This document shows positions 1 through 8,755 of a stretch of 64,000 nucleotides of DNA, piece by piece; the stretch's first letter is position 1, and every line of letters begins with the position of its first letter. A program made the translations under genes and the position numbers. The stretch spans positions 1 to 64,000 of the forward strand of contig JARLHY010000011.1 of assembly GCA_031292015.1 (NCBI GenBank), given 5' to 3'. The DNA is from Negativicutes bacterium (lineage in GTDB: Bacteria > Bacillota_C > Negativicutes > Sporomusales_B > JARLHX01). The notes beneath the pieces were generated by a model, which ran no database searches, was not told where the DNA came from, and worked only from the letters and a program-made list of their open reading frames with translations.

Positions 1-13
1 GGAGACAGCGAAG

Positions 14-40
14 AAAAAGCCAACCCGAAGGTTGGCTTTT
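14..40. terminator. Bidirectional Rho-independent terminator
   Basis: A stem of about 11 bp (AAGCCAACC paired with GGTTGGCTT) closes a CGAA tetraloop and has A/T tracts on both sides. It lies just past the stop codon of the minus-strand flavodiiron gene and would also end transcription entering from the left. Confidence 0.8.
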
Positions 41-65
41 GTTGGTTTTTCTATTGACGAACGCC

Positions 66-1253
66 TCAGAGCTTTGCCACGAAATCCCGGCCAAAGTTCA
101 CGCAGTTTTCGCTGGCTGCAGCGTCGGGATTCCACATAATCCGCAAGGGATCATTAACTATGGTTAACCCGGCGGCCTGCAGTTTTTCGCTGATTTCCTT
201 GGCCGACTCGCCACTCCAGCCGTAGGCGCCGAAACCGGCAGCCTTTTTGTTTTTGAACGCCATGCCCTTGATTTCTTCCAGAATGGCGGCGATGGATGAC
301 AGCGTTCCTTTGTTGACAGTGGGGGAACCGACCACGATGGCCTTGGACTTGAAGACTTCCGTGAGAATGTCGGTCTTGTCCGAGCGGCCCGAATTGAAGA
401 CCTTGATCGTCACGGCAGGGTCGGCCGCCTTGATGCCTTCGACGATGGCCTCAGCCATCAGCCGGGTACCGTTCCACATGGTATCGTAGATGACGGTAAT
501 CTGGTTTTCCTGATAGCTGTTGGCCCATTTGGCGTAGGCCTCGACAATCTGGAGCGGATTGTCCCGCCAGATAATGCCGTGACTGGGGCAGATCATCGTG
601 ATCGGCAGCTTCAAGGCCACGATCTCCTTGATCTTGTTGTCCACCATCCTGGAAAACGGGGTCAGGATGTTGGCATAATACTTGACTGCCTCCTGATACA
701 GTTCGGACTGATCCACCTGGTCGTTGTACATCAGGTCTGAGGCGTAGTGCTGGCCAAAGGCGTCGTTGCTGAACAAAATATTGTCGCCGGTCAGGTAGCA
801 GGCCATGCTGTCCGGCCAGTGGAGCATCGGCATCTCGACGAAAATCAGTTCCCGTTTGCCAAGACTCAGCTTGTCGCCGGTTTTGACGGTTTTGAAGTTC
901 CAGTCCTGATGGTATTGTCCCTTGATCGACTTGACGGCGTTGGCTGTGCAGTAAATCGGGGTGTCGGGAATTTCCCGCATCAGTTCAGGCAAAGCGCCGC
1001 TATGATCCACTTCGCCGTGATTGGCCACAATATAGTCGATCTTATTCAGATCGATTTCCTGCTTCAGCTTGGCGACGAACTCTTTGGCAAACGGCGCCCA
1101 GACGGTATCAATCAGCACCGTCTTCTCGTCTTGGATCAGGTAAGAGTTATAACTAGAACCCCGATGGGTCGAATACTCCTCGCCATGAAACCGCCTAAGC
1201 TCCCAGTCGATCTTGCCCACCCAGGTAATGTCGTCCTTGATCTGAAATCCCAT
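66..1253 (-). CDS. fprA: Flavodiiron protein (anaerobic FprA-type flavoprotein)
   Basis: A cytoplasmic flavodiiron protein that reduces O2 to water and/or NO to N2O, protecting anaerobes from oxygen and nitrosative stress. Residues 1-245 form a metallo-beta-lactamase-like domain whose di-iron motif H-x-E-x-D-H is visible at residues 79-84. Residues about 253-395 form a flavodoxin domain for FMN. The 395-aa length is typical of the family. The ATG follows an AGGGGGC ribosome site. There is no rubredoxin extension, so an external electron donor is expected. The gene appears to be its own unit: AT-rich DNA upstream carries two half-sites resembling the TetR operator at 4127. Whether it prefers O2 or NO cannot be read from the sequence. 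Confidence 0.93.
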   Translation of the reverse strand: MGFQIKDDITWVGKIDWELRRFHGEEYSTHRGSSYNSYLIQDEKTVLIDTVWAPFAKEFVAKLKQEIDLNKIDYIVANHGEVDHSGALPELMREIPDTPIYCTANAVKSIKGQYHQDWNFKTVKTGDKLSLGKRELIFVEMPMLHWPDSMACYLTGDNILFSNDAFGQHYASDLMYNDQVDQSELYQEAVKYYANILTPFSRMVDNKIKEIVALKLPITMICPSHGIIWRDNPLQIVEAYAKWANSYQENQITVIYDTMWNGTRLMAEAIVEGIKAADPAVTIKVFNSGRSDKTDILTEVFKSKAIVVGSPTVNKGTLSSIAAILEEIKGMAFKNKKAAGFGAYGWSGESAKEISEKLQAAGLTIVNDPLRIMWNPDAAASENCVNFGRDFVAKL

Positions 1254-1339
1254 CTTTTCTTGCCCCCTGTGAATAAAATCACTTATTTTTATGTACTATT
1301 TCGCCAGTGCCGGTTGGTATCCTTCCTGAGAAGCACCGG

Positions 1340-1381
1340 TTTAAACGATATTTATTATTATTTAATGATTTCGATCGTTTG
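1340..1381 (-). promoter_or_regulatory. AT-rich fprA upstream region with AAACGAT half-sites
   Basis: TTTAAACGAT (1340-1349) and ATCGTTTG (1374-1381) flank an AT-rich stretch just before fprA. Both resemble arms of the operator-like palindrome ahead of the TetR gene (core AAACGATCGTTT at 4127-4138). This may be an fprA control region; binding by that TetR protein is inference. Confidence 0.35.
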
Positions 1382-2221
1382 TCAAGATCTGTTTTGGTTT
1401 TTTTCGAGAACTGCGGCAATATTTTGCCGCAGTTTCTCCTCCTGGACGGCTGTGGCCTGAAAGACACCGTCCAGGAGGTCAGACAGACCGGCCCGCAACA
1501 CGTTGATCCCCTCGGCGGTGCAGCCACCCGGGGTGGCCACTTCTTCCACCAGCTGACGGAAGGTTATCGATCTCTCCTGCAGCAGTTTGGCGGTCCCCAG
1601 CATGGTTTCCTCCGCCATCGCCGCCGCAAGTTTCGCGTCGCCGCCGTGCCGCACCGCCGCGTCCGCCAGGCTGCCGACCATAAAAGCCATGAAGGCCGGT
1701 CCGCAGCTGGTGACATCGCCGTACAGGCGAAAACATGCTTCCGGCACCTCGTATGTCTGGCCGAGACACTCGAGCAGTGCCTGAAGTTCCTGTTTTTCCG
1801 CTGTCGCCACCTGTTTTCCGCAGACCATGAGGGTCACTCCGTAACCGGTGCTCTGGGTGACGCTGGGGTATATCCGGACGATTTTCCCGGTCAGTATCCT
1901 GTCAAGCTCAGCCAAAGACGGCGTCAGCAGGGTTGAAACAATCATTTTCCCGGCGGGAAATGCAGCGCCGGTTTCAGCCAACAGCGCAGGCAGGTCCTGG
2001 GGCTTTACGCACAGAAAGATCAAGTCGGCTTCTGCCACCACCGCCCGGGCGTTCGCCGCCAGGTTAATTTCAGGCATCAATTCTTTAAACTGTAGGGATT
2101 TATGAGGCGAGCGGTTGAAAATATACATTAAGCCAGGCGGCACCGCCCCCCGGCCGGTCAGGCCCCGGATCAGCATTCCGCCCAGTCTGCCTGTGCCGAT
2201 AACGCCGATTTTCTTGTTCAT
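1382..2221 (-). CDS. comER: ComER/ProC-family NAD(P)-dependent reductase
   Basis: A member of the pyrroline-5-carboxylate reductase superfamily. The N-terminal Rossmann motif GVIGTGRLG (residues 6-14) binds NAD(P). The conserved SCGPAF and TPGGCTAEG stretches lie in the C-terminal dimerisation domain. The SCGPAF form matches ComER-type proteins better than biosynthetic ProC, where SGSGPAY is usual. In Bacillus ComER is linked to sporulation and biofilm control rather than proline synthesis. Length 279 aa fits. The start has a strong site (AGGAGGGG). The gene follows the RMD1-like gene by 18 bp, so the two are probably co-transcribed. A true ProC role cannot be excluded. Confidence 0.7.
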   Translation of the reverse strand: MNKKIGVIGTGRLGGMLIRGLTGRGAVPPGLMYIFNRSPHKSLQFKELMPEINLAANARAVVAEADLIFLCVKPQDLPALLAETGAAFPAGKMIVSTLLTPSLAELDRILTGKIVRIYPSVTQSTGYGVTLMVCGKQVATAEKQELQALLECLGQTYEVPEACFRLYGDVTSCGPAFMAFMVGSLADAAVRHGGDAKLAAAMAEETMLGTAKLLQERSITFRQLVEEVATPGGCTAEGINVLRAGLSDLLDGVFQATAVQEEKLRQNIAAVLEKNQNRS

Positions 2222-2240
2222 GACGCACCCCTCCTAACCA

Positions 2241-3062
2241 CTAGCGAAACAACTTGTCGGCAAGCTCCAGAAGAATTTCAATCACGATCAGGACAATAAT
2301 CGCCCATTCCAGTTTGGTGCCCCGCTTGGCATGGACCAGACCGCCGAACACCTCGGTAATATCCATCAGGGTGTCAATTTTATGGCGGCCCTTTGCATCG
2401 CGGTCGCTTAATTCGAACAAGGCCACCAGTTCGTCGTACAGCGCGGCGGCCTGATTGTTGCTCCAGGTTATCGCCGGTTTATCCAGCAGCATAATGTAGG
2501 AAATGGTGTCCAGTTTAAAGCCCAGGATCTTGGCGGACAACTGCGCCAGCTGCTCGTCAGAGACGGTCAGACTGCCGCTGTGAAGGTAGCCGACGATCTC
2601 CTCGACGTCGTCCAGCAGGTGGTTGATACTGGCCTCAAGCCTCTCCAGGGCCACCGATTTGGCGAGAATGGTGGCGACGATCTCAGGCTGAAAGTCCTCA
2701 AGGGTGGCGACAATCATAAAATCGTTGTTGATTGCCGCCGGCGAGGCCGGATCCAGCTCGATCCGGTAATCGTCGGTATATTCGAAAGGATTGGCCAGGT
2801 AGATGGTTTTGTCGATACTACGCAGATAGTTGACCAGATCGGTGATCTCAGGATTGCTGAAGTTATTGAAGACGATACTGCCGAAGTGGAAAATCCGCGC
2901 TCGTTTATCCGCCGACTCGCGGAGAATTCCCCGCAGTTCGTCAGGACCGAGAATAAGCGTGTCTTCCCATTTGAACTTCATGTTGATCCCGAAATGAATC
3001 GCTATCTTATCCAGATTAAATTCGTTGCAGGCGACAATGGCTTTCAGTTCTTTGTAGGACAT
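2241..3062 (-). CDS. RMD1/YagE (DUF155) family membrane-anchored protein
   Basis: This resembles the RMD1/YagE family (DUF155): an N-terminal alpha/beta region rich in acidic residues, a central helical part, and one hydrophobic segment near the C-terminus (LEWAIIVLIVIEILL) ahead of a short charged tail. In eukaryotes relatives sit in mitochondrial or Golgi membranes; the bacterial function is unknown. I start at the internal ATG (MSYKELK) because the 20 residues upstream look unconserved; the open frame itself reaches 3122. It lies in a minus-strand run with the NRDE gene upstream and the ComER-like gene downstream. Confidence 0.7.
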   Translation of the reverse strand: MSYKELKAIVACNEFNLDKIAIHFGINMKFKWEDTLILGPDELRGILRESADKRARIFHFGSIVFNNFSNPEITDLVNYLRSIDKTIYLANPFEYTDDYRIELDPASPAAINNDFMIVATLEDFQPEIVATILAKSVALERLEASINHLLDDVEEIVGYLHSGSLTVSDEQLAQLSAKILGFKLDTISYIMLLDKPAITWSNNQAAALYDELVALFELSDRDAKGRHKIDTLMDITEVFGGLVHAKRGTKLEWAIIVLIVIEILLELADKLFR

Positions 3063-3164
3063 AGCCGACCCCCGAACCTTTCTAGGTTGTACCCGGTTAC
3101 AGCTTGCCCAGTTTTCGCTCAAATCACTCCCGCCAGCCGTCGGAAGATCGTCCCCGGCGGCGGT

Positions 3165-3920
3165 CTAACCGACGTCGAACCGAAAAGACTGCTCCCGCTG
3201 ACCGGTGACGTTCCGCTCGACAAACAAAACCCGGCCGGAGTATTCCTGCAAAAGGACGGTGGACGAACGGGTGCCATAATCCGGACTGACGATGAAGATC
3301 GGCGCCAGGATCCGTTCCCACTCCGCCCCGACGCCGGTGTTGGGCAGCAAAGCGTCAGGGACCGCCCCAGTGTCCTGCAGCATGTCGAAAAGATCATCAG
3401 TGCTGATGTCGCTGTTTGCTGCAAGCAGCTCAGCCAGGGCGGCTTTGGCCCTGACCACCTTCGGCCAGGGCGTATCCAGCACGTGGTTGCTGAGGCCGTG
3501 GATGCCGGGACTCACCGCGGCGGCGCTGCCGGTGCGGCTGGAGTAAAACAGCAGTTCAGCGGCGTCGCCGATGAGCAGGTTAAAACCGTTGTAGGTGGCA
3601 CCGGTCCGGTTGACGCCGGCAAGGTAGCCGGCCGGGCTCTCGCCGCCGCAAAGATAGTCGCTGACCAGCGCGCCGCGGGACTTGGCCGAAGGAAGCACGG
3701 CCGTCGGATCGCGGTAGTTGGTCAACGCCGCAAACCGTCCGGTCCGGCTGATCCCCAGCCAGGTTCCCTGCTGCTCCAGATCCCTGCCGGCCAACACAAC
3801 GGGATGATCGGGCCAAAAGTGCGCCGGCGCCGTCGGTCGCCGGTAATACTCGTCGCGGTTGGCGGCGACGATAAGCCGGTAGCGGGGATGCTGGCGGTAG
3901 GCCAGTACAATCAGACACAT
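3165..3920 (-). CDS. NRDE family protein (TANGO2-like)
   Basis: The N-terminus M-C-L-I-V-L-A and the diagnostic AANRDE motif (residues 19-24) identify the NRDE/TANGO2 family, which has an Ntn-hydrolase-like fold with Cys2 as putative nucleophile. Later family landmarks include GTWLGIS and LTNYRDP. Eukaryotic TANGO2 is linked to Golgi organisation, lipid metabolism and haem handling; bacterial roles are undetermined. Length 251 aa is normal. It starts a minus-strand run with the RMD1-like gene, with about 160 bp to the divergent tetR promoter. Confidence 0.82.
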   Translation of the reverse strand: MCLIVLAYRQHPRYRLIVAANRDEYYRRPTAPAHFWPDHPVVLAGRDLEQQGTWLGISRTGRFAALTNYRDPTAVLPSAKSRGALVSDYLCGGESPAGYLAGVNRTGATYNGFNLLIGDAAELLFYSSRTGSAAAVSPGIHGLSNHVLDTPWPKVVRAKAALAELLAANSDISTDDLFDMLQDTGAVPDALLPNTGVGAEWERILAPIFIVSPDYGTRSSTVLLQEYSGRVLFVERNVTGQREQSFRFDVG

Positions 3921-4083
3921 ACTTCCACCGTTTGGCGGCCGCCGCCAATTTCCTTCCTAAATAAAGTACGCTGTTTTGTCTATTTCCACGCCACCGGCGC
4001 CAATCCTCCCGACCGCTGCGAAAGCTCCGGCCTTACTAGTCTGAAGCAAATCCGGCTCCTTATATCCGGCAACCAAATAGCCG

Positions 4084-4112
4084 TTGACAGATAGTGGGAA
4101 GCATGTTATCGT
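4084..4112 (+). promoter_or_regulatory. Sigma-A promoter of the tetR-exporter operon
   Basis: A perfect -35 TTGACA (4084-4089), a 17-bp spacer and -10 TATCGT (4107-4112). Transcription would start near 4119, directly before the palindrome at 4127-4138, a typical arrangement for autorepression. Confidence 0.7.
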
Positions 4113-4126
4113 TGAGCCATGGATTT

Positions 4127-4138
4127 AAACGATCGTTT
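4127..4138 (+). promoter_or_regulatory. Putative TetR operator (12-bp perfect palindrome)
   Basis: AAACGATCGTTT is a perfect palindrome and its flanks (TTT before, TTAAA after) extend the symmetry to nearly 19 bp. It lies between the promoter and the TTG start of the TetR gene, so autoregulation of the exporter operon is likely. Half-sites recur upstream of fprA. Confidence 0.65.
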
Positions 4139-4177
4139 TAAACAAATGATTATTATGTAAAACCGGAGGTAATCAGC

Positions 4178-4783
4178 TTGGAAAAAGACACGCAGACCAA
4201 ACTTCTCGAAGCCGCCACTCTGCTGTTCGCCCGCAAAGGGTTCAGCGCCGTTTCCACCCGCGAACTGGCTGAAGCCGCCGGGGTAAATGTCGCCGCCATT
4301 TCCTATCATTTCCGGGGCAAGGAAGGCCTCTACCAGGCCACACTGGAGGAACAGTTCGTCCCCATCAGCCAGGCGCTGCAGGCGGTCGAGGCGGCAGCCG
4401 GGCTTTCGGCGGCGGAGCGGCTCGCGTTATACGCGCAGCACGTGGCCGGCATCCATCAGCAGCGGCCTTTTATCATCCGGTTCATACACCTTGAAATCAC
4501 CAACCCGACGCCTTGTTTCGAAACAGTGGTCAAGAAGTATATCTCACGGGTTTTCCGGTTTATCTACCAGGCGCTGGCGGACGGCGTGGCCAACGGTCAG
4601 TTCAGGACCGACCTCAATCTCGGTTTTGCCGCCGTATCGCTGGCCGGAATCATGAACTTCTATTTCTTCGCCAAGCCTATCTTCGAGGACTTTATGCCTT
4701 TGCCCGCCACTTCGGACCAGGACTACACCGCCCAGGCGTTCCGCATATACTTGGATGGGATTAGGAGGAAAGAAGATGAATAA
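4178..4783 (+). CDS. TetR-family regulator of the adjacent ABC exporter
   Basis: A 201-aa TetR/AcrR-family repressor with an N-terminal helix-turn-helix at about residues 12-58 (ATLLFARKGFSAVSTRELA, then AISYHF, the usual recognition-helix end). The C-terminal ligand domain resembles the CerR/YbiH type that accompanies YbhG-type exporters. The start is TTG at 4178, placed by the GGAGGT ribosome site at 4165. The stop overlaps the start of the membrane-fusion protein gene by 8 bp, so it is the first gene of a five-gene operon. It probably binds the palindrome at 4127-4138. Confidence 0.88.
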   Translation: MEKDTQTKLLEAATLLFARKGFSAVSTRELAEAAGVNVAAISYHFRGKEGLYQATLEEQFVPISQALQAVEAAAGLSAAERLALYAQHVAGIHQQRPFIIRFIHLEITNPTPCFETVVKKYISRVFRFIYQALADGVANGQFRTDLNLGFAAVSLAGIMNFYFFAKPIFEDFMPLPATSDQDYTAQAFRIYLDGIRRKEDE

Positions 4784-5747
4784 AAAAATCGTCGCCGTTA
4801 TCGTCGTCTTTCTGCTCGCCGCCGGGGCGGCAGGCTACAAGCTGTATCTGACCCAGGAAACGGGCATCACCGCCACCGGCACCATCGAAGTAACCCTGGC
4901 TGATATCGTACCGAAAGTGAACGGCTACATGACCGAACTCAAAATCGAAGTGGGCGACAGCGTCAAGACCGGCCAGACCATAGCCCGCATCACCCGGGAC
5001 GACCTCCAGGCCCAGCTGCTTACCGACGAAACGGCGCTGGCCAAAGGCAAAGTGGTGCTGACCGACCTGGAAAAAGGTCCAAGACCGCAGGAAATCCAGC
5101 AGGCCAGCGCCAGTCTGGCGGCGGCGCAGGCTCAGTATGTCAAGGCAAAAAACGATCTTGACCGTTATCGCAAGCTTTATCAGGACGGGGCGATTCCGGC
5201 CCAGCAGCTCGACTCGGCCCAATCCGGCTATGATGTCGCCTACAACTCCCTGATCGCCGCCCAGTCCCAGCTGAGCCTGTTGCTGGAGGGCAACCGGCCT
5301 GATGTCATCGAAGCCCAGCGGATGGAGGTCAAACGCCTGGAAGCCGCGGCCAGCGTCACCCGGGCCACGATGGCCGATACCGTTGTGGCCAGTCCGCTCA
5401 ACGGCGTCGTCCTGACCAAGAACTTCCAGACCGGGGAATACGTCAACCCCGGATCGGCCATCGCCACCGTCGGCGACCTTAACGACTGCTGGGTCAAAAT
5501 CTATCTCTCCTCAGCCCAGCTTGGCCTGATCAAATTTGGCCAGCCGGTCCAGGTGAAGGTCGACGCCTTTCCGAACAAAATATTTACGGGAACGATCAAA
5601 GAAATCAGCCAGAACGCCGAATTCACGCCGCGCCAGAGTATCACCCAACAAGAGCGGGCCAACCTGGTATTTTATGTGAAAGTGAAACTCGACAATTCCG
5701 AAGGCATATTAAAGCCCGGCATGCCGGCGGATGTGGTCATCAAATGA
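4776..5747 (+). CDS. HlyD/YbhG-type membrane fusion protein
   Basis: The periplasmic adaptor of a tripartite ABC exporter. A membrane anchor or signal segment occupies residues 4-22, followed by a biotinyl-lipoyl-like half-motif, a coiled-coil hairpin (about 85-190, Ala/Gln-rich), the second lipoyl half (VVASPLNGVVL) and beta-barrel domains. I chose ATG 4776 because TAGGAGGAAAG sits just ahead; an in-frame ATG at 4755 lies upstream of that site. The stop shares ATGA with the next ATPase gene. Adaptor proteins of this type need an outer-membrane channel; the only TolC-like gene in the window is at 52834. Confidence 0.88.
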   Translation: MNKKIVAVIVVFLLAAGAAGYKLYLTQETGITATGTIEVTLADIVPKVNGYMTELKIEVGDSVKTGQTIARITRDDLQAQLLTDETALAKGKVVLTDLEKGPRPQEIQQASASLAAAQAQYVKAKNDLDRYRKLYQDGAIPAQQLDSAQSGYDVAYNSLIAAQSQLSLLLEGNRPDVIEAQRMEVKRLEAAASVTRATMADTVVASPLNGVVLTKNFQTGEYVNPGSAIATVGDLNDCWVKIYLSSAQLGLIKFGQPVQVKVDAFPNKIFTGTIKEISQNAEFTPRQSITQQERANLVFYVKVKLDNSEGILKPGMPADVVIK

Positions 5748-6643
5748 TAGTCCTGGACAGGATCAGCAAAAGCTTTGGGGCCACACCGGCGGTGACGGAA
5801 ATTTCCCTGGAAGTGAAGGAAGGGGAGATTTTCGGTCTGGTCGGTCCCGACGGCGCCGGAAAAACCACCGTTATCCGGATACTCACCGGTGTGCTCAGCC
5901 CGAGCGCCGGGAAGCTTCAGGTGCTTGGCGCCGCCAACCCGGAAGCGATCAAAGACCAGATCGGCTATGTGCCGCAGAAATTCAGCCTGTACGGCGATCT
6001 TACGGTAATGGAAAACATCCATGTCATGGGGGCGCTTTATGGTCAATCGGCGACAGAGATCGAGAAAGCGGCCCGTGACATCCTGAACTTCACCAACCTG
6101 CTGCCGTTCAAAGACCGGCTGGCCGACAACCTCTCCGGCGGCATGAAGCAGAAATTGGCTCTGGCCGCCGGGCTGATGCATAAACCCAAAATCTACTTTC
6201 TCGACGAACCGACCACCGGCGTCGACCCGGTATCCCGCCGGGAATTTTGGCAGATGCTTTACCGTCTGAACAAAGAAGGCACCACCGTCTTTGTCTCCAC
6301 CCCCTATATGGATGAAGCCGAACTGTGTACCCGGGTGGCCTTCATGCACAACGGCCGGATTACCACCTGCGATACCCCGCAGAATTTGCGCGCTTCCTAT
6401 CCATATCAGATTCTCGAACTGGAGACGCCGGAGCGTAACATCAAAAAGCATCTGAGCGGCGGTCCGTTTATCGACATCAATGTATTCGGCAGCAAACATC
6501 ATCTGGTGGTGGCCGACGTCGACGCAGCAACAGCCCGGATACAGGCGGTGCTGAATGGGGCCGGCATACCGGTGACGTCGCTCACCCGGATTGCGCCCAG
6601 TCTGGAAGACGTCTTCGTCGCCCTGGCAAGTGAGGTGGCCTAA
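5744..6643 (+). CDS. ABC exporter ATPase, first subunit (YbhF N-half-like)
   Basis: An ABC-2 type ATP-binding subunit of 299 aa: Walker A GPDGAGKTT at residues 34-42, signature LSGGMKQKL, Walker B IYFLDEP with catalytic Glu, and D-loop. The switch (H-loop) position reads STPYMDEAE, so the usual His is Pro, predicting a degenerate ATP site. The second ATPase keeps the His. E. coli YbhF is a single protein with two such domains; here they are separate genes. It overlaps the adaptor gene by 4 bp. Confidence 0.9.
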   Translation: MIVLDRISKSFGATPAVTEISLEVKEGEIFGLVGPDGAGKTTVIRILTGVLSPSAGKLQVLGAANPEAIKDQIGYVPQKFSLYGDLTVMENIHVMGALYGQSATEIEKAARDILNFTNLLPFKDRLADNLSGGMKQKLALAAGLMHKPKIYFLDEPTTGVDPVSRREFWQMLYRLNKEGTTVFVSTPYMDEAELCTRVAFMHNGRITTCDTPQNLRASYPYQILELETPERNIKKHLSGGPFIDINVFGSKHHLVVADVDAATARIQAVLNGAGIPVTSLTRIAPSLEDVFVALASEVA

Positions 6644-6644
6644 T

Positions 6645-7550
6645 ATGTACACTGTGGAACTCAATAACCTGACCCGCCGTTTCGGCGACTTTACCGCCGT
6701 CAACAATGTCTCCCTCAAGATCAGGCAGGGAGCGATTTATGGCTTTCTCGGCCCCAACGGTTCAGGAAAATCGACCACCATCCGCATGCTGTGCGGCCTT
6801 TTGGAACCCAGCGCGGGGGGCGGTTCGGTCCTCGGCCTGGATATCGCCAAAGACAGCGACGCCCTGAAATACAAAATCGGTTACATGTCCCAGAAGTTCA
6901 GTTTGTATGACGATCTTACCGTGATTGAAAATCTGCAGTTTTACGCCGGGATGTACAGCCTGCCGCCGGAACTGGCAAAAGCCAGGATCCAGGAAATGGC
7001 GGCCCTGGCCGGATTGGAGAGCCGCCAGCGCGAACTGGCGGTCAACCTGTCCGGCGGGTGGAAGCAGCGGCTGGCCCTGGGCTGTGCGATACTTCACAAC
7101 CCGCCCATTCTGTTTCTCGACGAACCCACCGGCGGCGTAGACCCCAAATCCCGCCGGATGTTCTGGGATATCATCTATGGCCTTTCCCTGCAGGGCACCA
7201 CCGTCATGGTTACCACCCATTTCATGGATGAGGCCGAACACTGTGACGAAATCGGCTTCATTTTCGAGGGAACCCTGATCGCCAGCGACACGCCGGACAA
7301 CCTGAAAAAAATCCTGCCGGGAACGCTGCTGGAGATTCCCACCGCCGAGCCGATGAAACTGCTGGAAACCCTCGAAACAGAAAAAACAGACTATCTGGAC
7401 ATCTACCCCGCCGGCGCCAACCTGCATGTGCTGGTAAAGCCCGAACAGCTCGCCGGATTTACATCGTATCAGTACAAGACCATCGCCCCTTCCCTGGAAG
7501 ACGTATTCGTCTATTTGGTCAAATCCCACCGCAAGGAGATGGTAGCATGA
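6645..7550 (+). CDS. ABC exporter ATPase, second subunit (YbhF C-half-like)
   Basis: A second ABC-2 ATPase of 301 aa: Walker A GPNGSGKST, signature LSGGWKQRL, Walker B ILFLDEP and a canonical switch His in TTHFMDEAE. It probably pairs with the preceding ATPase to form an asymmetric heterodimer. The ATG at 6645 lies one base after the previous stop codon; a longer in-frame reading from 6591 overlaps that gene and is not preferred. The stop overlaps the permease start (ATGA). Confidence 0.9.
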   Translation: MYTVELNNLTRRFGDFTAVNNVSLKIRQGAIYGFLGPNGSGKSTTIRMLCGLLEPSAGGGSVLGLDIAKDSDALKYKIGYMSQKFSLYDDLTVIENLQFYAGMYSLPPELAKARIQEMAALAGLESRQRELAVNLSGGWKQRLALGCAILHNPPILFLDEPTGGVDPKSRRMFWDIIYGLSLQGTTVMVTTHFMDEAEHCDEIGFIFEGTLIASDTPDNLKKILPGTLLEIPTAEPMKLLETLETEKTDYLDIYPAGANLHVLVKPEQLAGFTSYQYKTIAPSLEDVFVYLVKSHRKEMVA

Positions 7551-8671
7551 GGCGTCTGAGAGCCCTGCTCATCAAGGAATTCATCCAGATGCGCCGCGAC
7601 CGCCTGACCTTCGCGATGATGATCGGCATGCCGATCATCCAGCTGATCCTGTTCGGCTTTGCCGTCAACACCGATGTCAAGCATCTGCCGACCATCGTCT
7701 TCGACCAGTCGCTGCAGCAGGATAGCCGCGACCTGCTGTCGTCGCTGACTGCCAGCGAATATTTCGATATCAAGTATGTCGCCACCAACTTCGCCGAAGT
7801 GACCAACGCCGTCGACTCCGGCAAAACCAAGGTAGGGATTATCATCCCGCCGGATTTCTCCGACAACCTGAAGCACGGCCGCAGTGCCAGCGTTCAGCTC
7901 ATTGTCGACGCCTCCGACTCGATGGCAGCCTCCTCGGCGATTTCAGCCGCCCAACTGGTGGGGCAGCTGAAATCGCAGCAAATCCTGATGCAGCGGCTGG
8001 TGGGCTACTCGGGCCATCCGGTCTCTCCCCCCTATGACATCCGGATTCGCCCCTGGTATAACCAGGATTTCGTTTCGGCGTTCTACATGGTGCCTGGCAT
8101 CATTGGCGTCATTTTGACCATGACCATGGTGATGATCACCTCGATGGCCATCGTCCGCGAACGGGAACGGGGCACGCTGGAACAGCTCATTGTGACCCCG
8201 ATGAAAACCTGGGAATTGATGCTGGGCAAAATAATACCCTATATATTGGTCGGCTATGTCCAGGTAACGATATCCCTGCTTGCCGGCATCCTGGTCTTCG
8301 ACCTGCCGGTCCGGGGCAGCCTTCCGCTGCTGTATCTGTTGACATCTTTGTTCATCGTCGCTTCACTGTCGATGGGGATCCTGATTTCGACGATGACCAA
8401 AACCCAGATGCAGGCCATGCAGATGTCCTTCTTCGTCTTTTTGCCCAGCATCATGCTGACAGGCTACATGTTTCCCCGGGACGCCATGCCGCTGTTTTTT
8501 CAGTGGCTGGGGTACCTGCTGCCGCTGACCTATTACCTGCAGATTCTCCGCGGCATCATTCTGAAAGGAATTGGGCTCAGCATGCTGTGGACCGAAGTTC
8601 TGGCGCTCTTTGTCTTCATTACCGTGATGCTGACCATCAGCATTAAAAAGTTCCAGAAGAAGATCGCCTGA
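7547..8671 (+). CDS. ABC-2 type exporter permease (YbhS/YbhR-like)
   Basis: A 374-aa ABC-2 permease: TM1 at about residues 20-40, a large extracytoplasmic domain (about 45-170), then five hydrophobic segments from about 180. RERERGTLEQLIVTPM is the conserved cytoplasmic loop that couples to the ATPase. E. coli has two permeases (YbhS and YbhR) in this system; only one is seen here, so it may homodimerise. Substrates of related systems are hydrophobic drugs and dyes; this one is unknown. Confidence 0.88.
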   Translation: MRRLRALLIKEFIQMRRDRLTFAMMIGMPIIQLILFGFAVNTDVKHLPTIVFDQSLQQDSRDLLSSLTASEYFDIKYVATNFAEVTNAVDSGKTKVGIIIPPDFSDNLKHGRSASVQLIVDASDSMAASSAISAAQLVGQLKSQQILMQRLVGYSGHPVSPPYDIRIRPWYNQDFVSAFYMVPGIIGVILTMTMVMITSMAIVRERERGTLEQLIVTPMKTWELMLGKIIPYILVGYVQVTISLLAGILVFDLPVRGSLPLLYLLTSLFIVASLSMGILISTMTKTQMQAMQMSFFVFLPSIMLTGYMFPRDAMPLFFQWLGYLLPLTYYLQILRGIILKGIGLSMLWTEVLALFVFITVMLTISIKKFQKKIA

Positions 8672-8701
8672 CAGGGCGCCAGGCCGGACAGGGGAAAACA
8701 A

Positions 8702-8755
8702 AAACAACCGTCTTTTCCCAAACCCGGACACGGAGTTGGGAAAAAGGCGGTTGTT
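8702..8755 (-). terminator. Long hairpin, probable terminator
   Basis: AACAACCG ... CGGTTGTT close a long imperfect stem that also contains TTTTCCCAA paired with TTGGGAAAA. A T-rich tract (TTTTGTTTT) follows on the minus strand, so it best serves the 36-aa minus-strand gene. It would also stop the exporter operon from the left, though the plus side lacks a T tract. Confidence 0.55.

Noticed and set aside
1410..1435. Perfect hairpin AACTGCGGCAA/TTGCCGCAGTT as a terminator
   Set aside because: It lies inside the 3' end of the ComER-like coding region and lacks a T tract on the relevant side; it is probably chance or a minor effect.
2580..4094. Plus-strand frame of 504 codons opposite the NRDE and RMD1-like genes
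   Set aside because: Antisense to two supported genes, no recognisable domain and no start signal.
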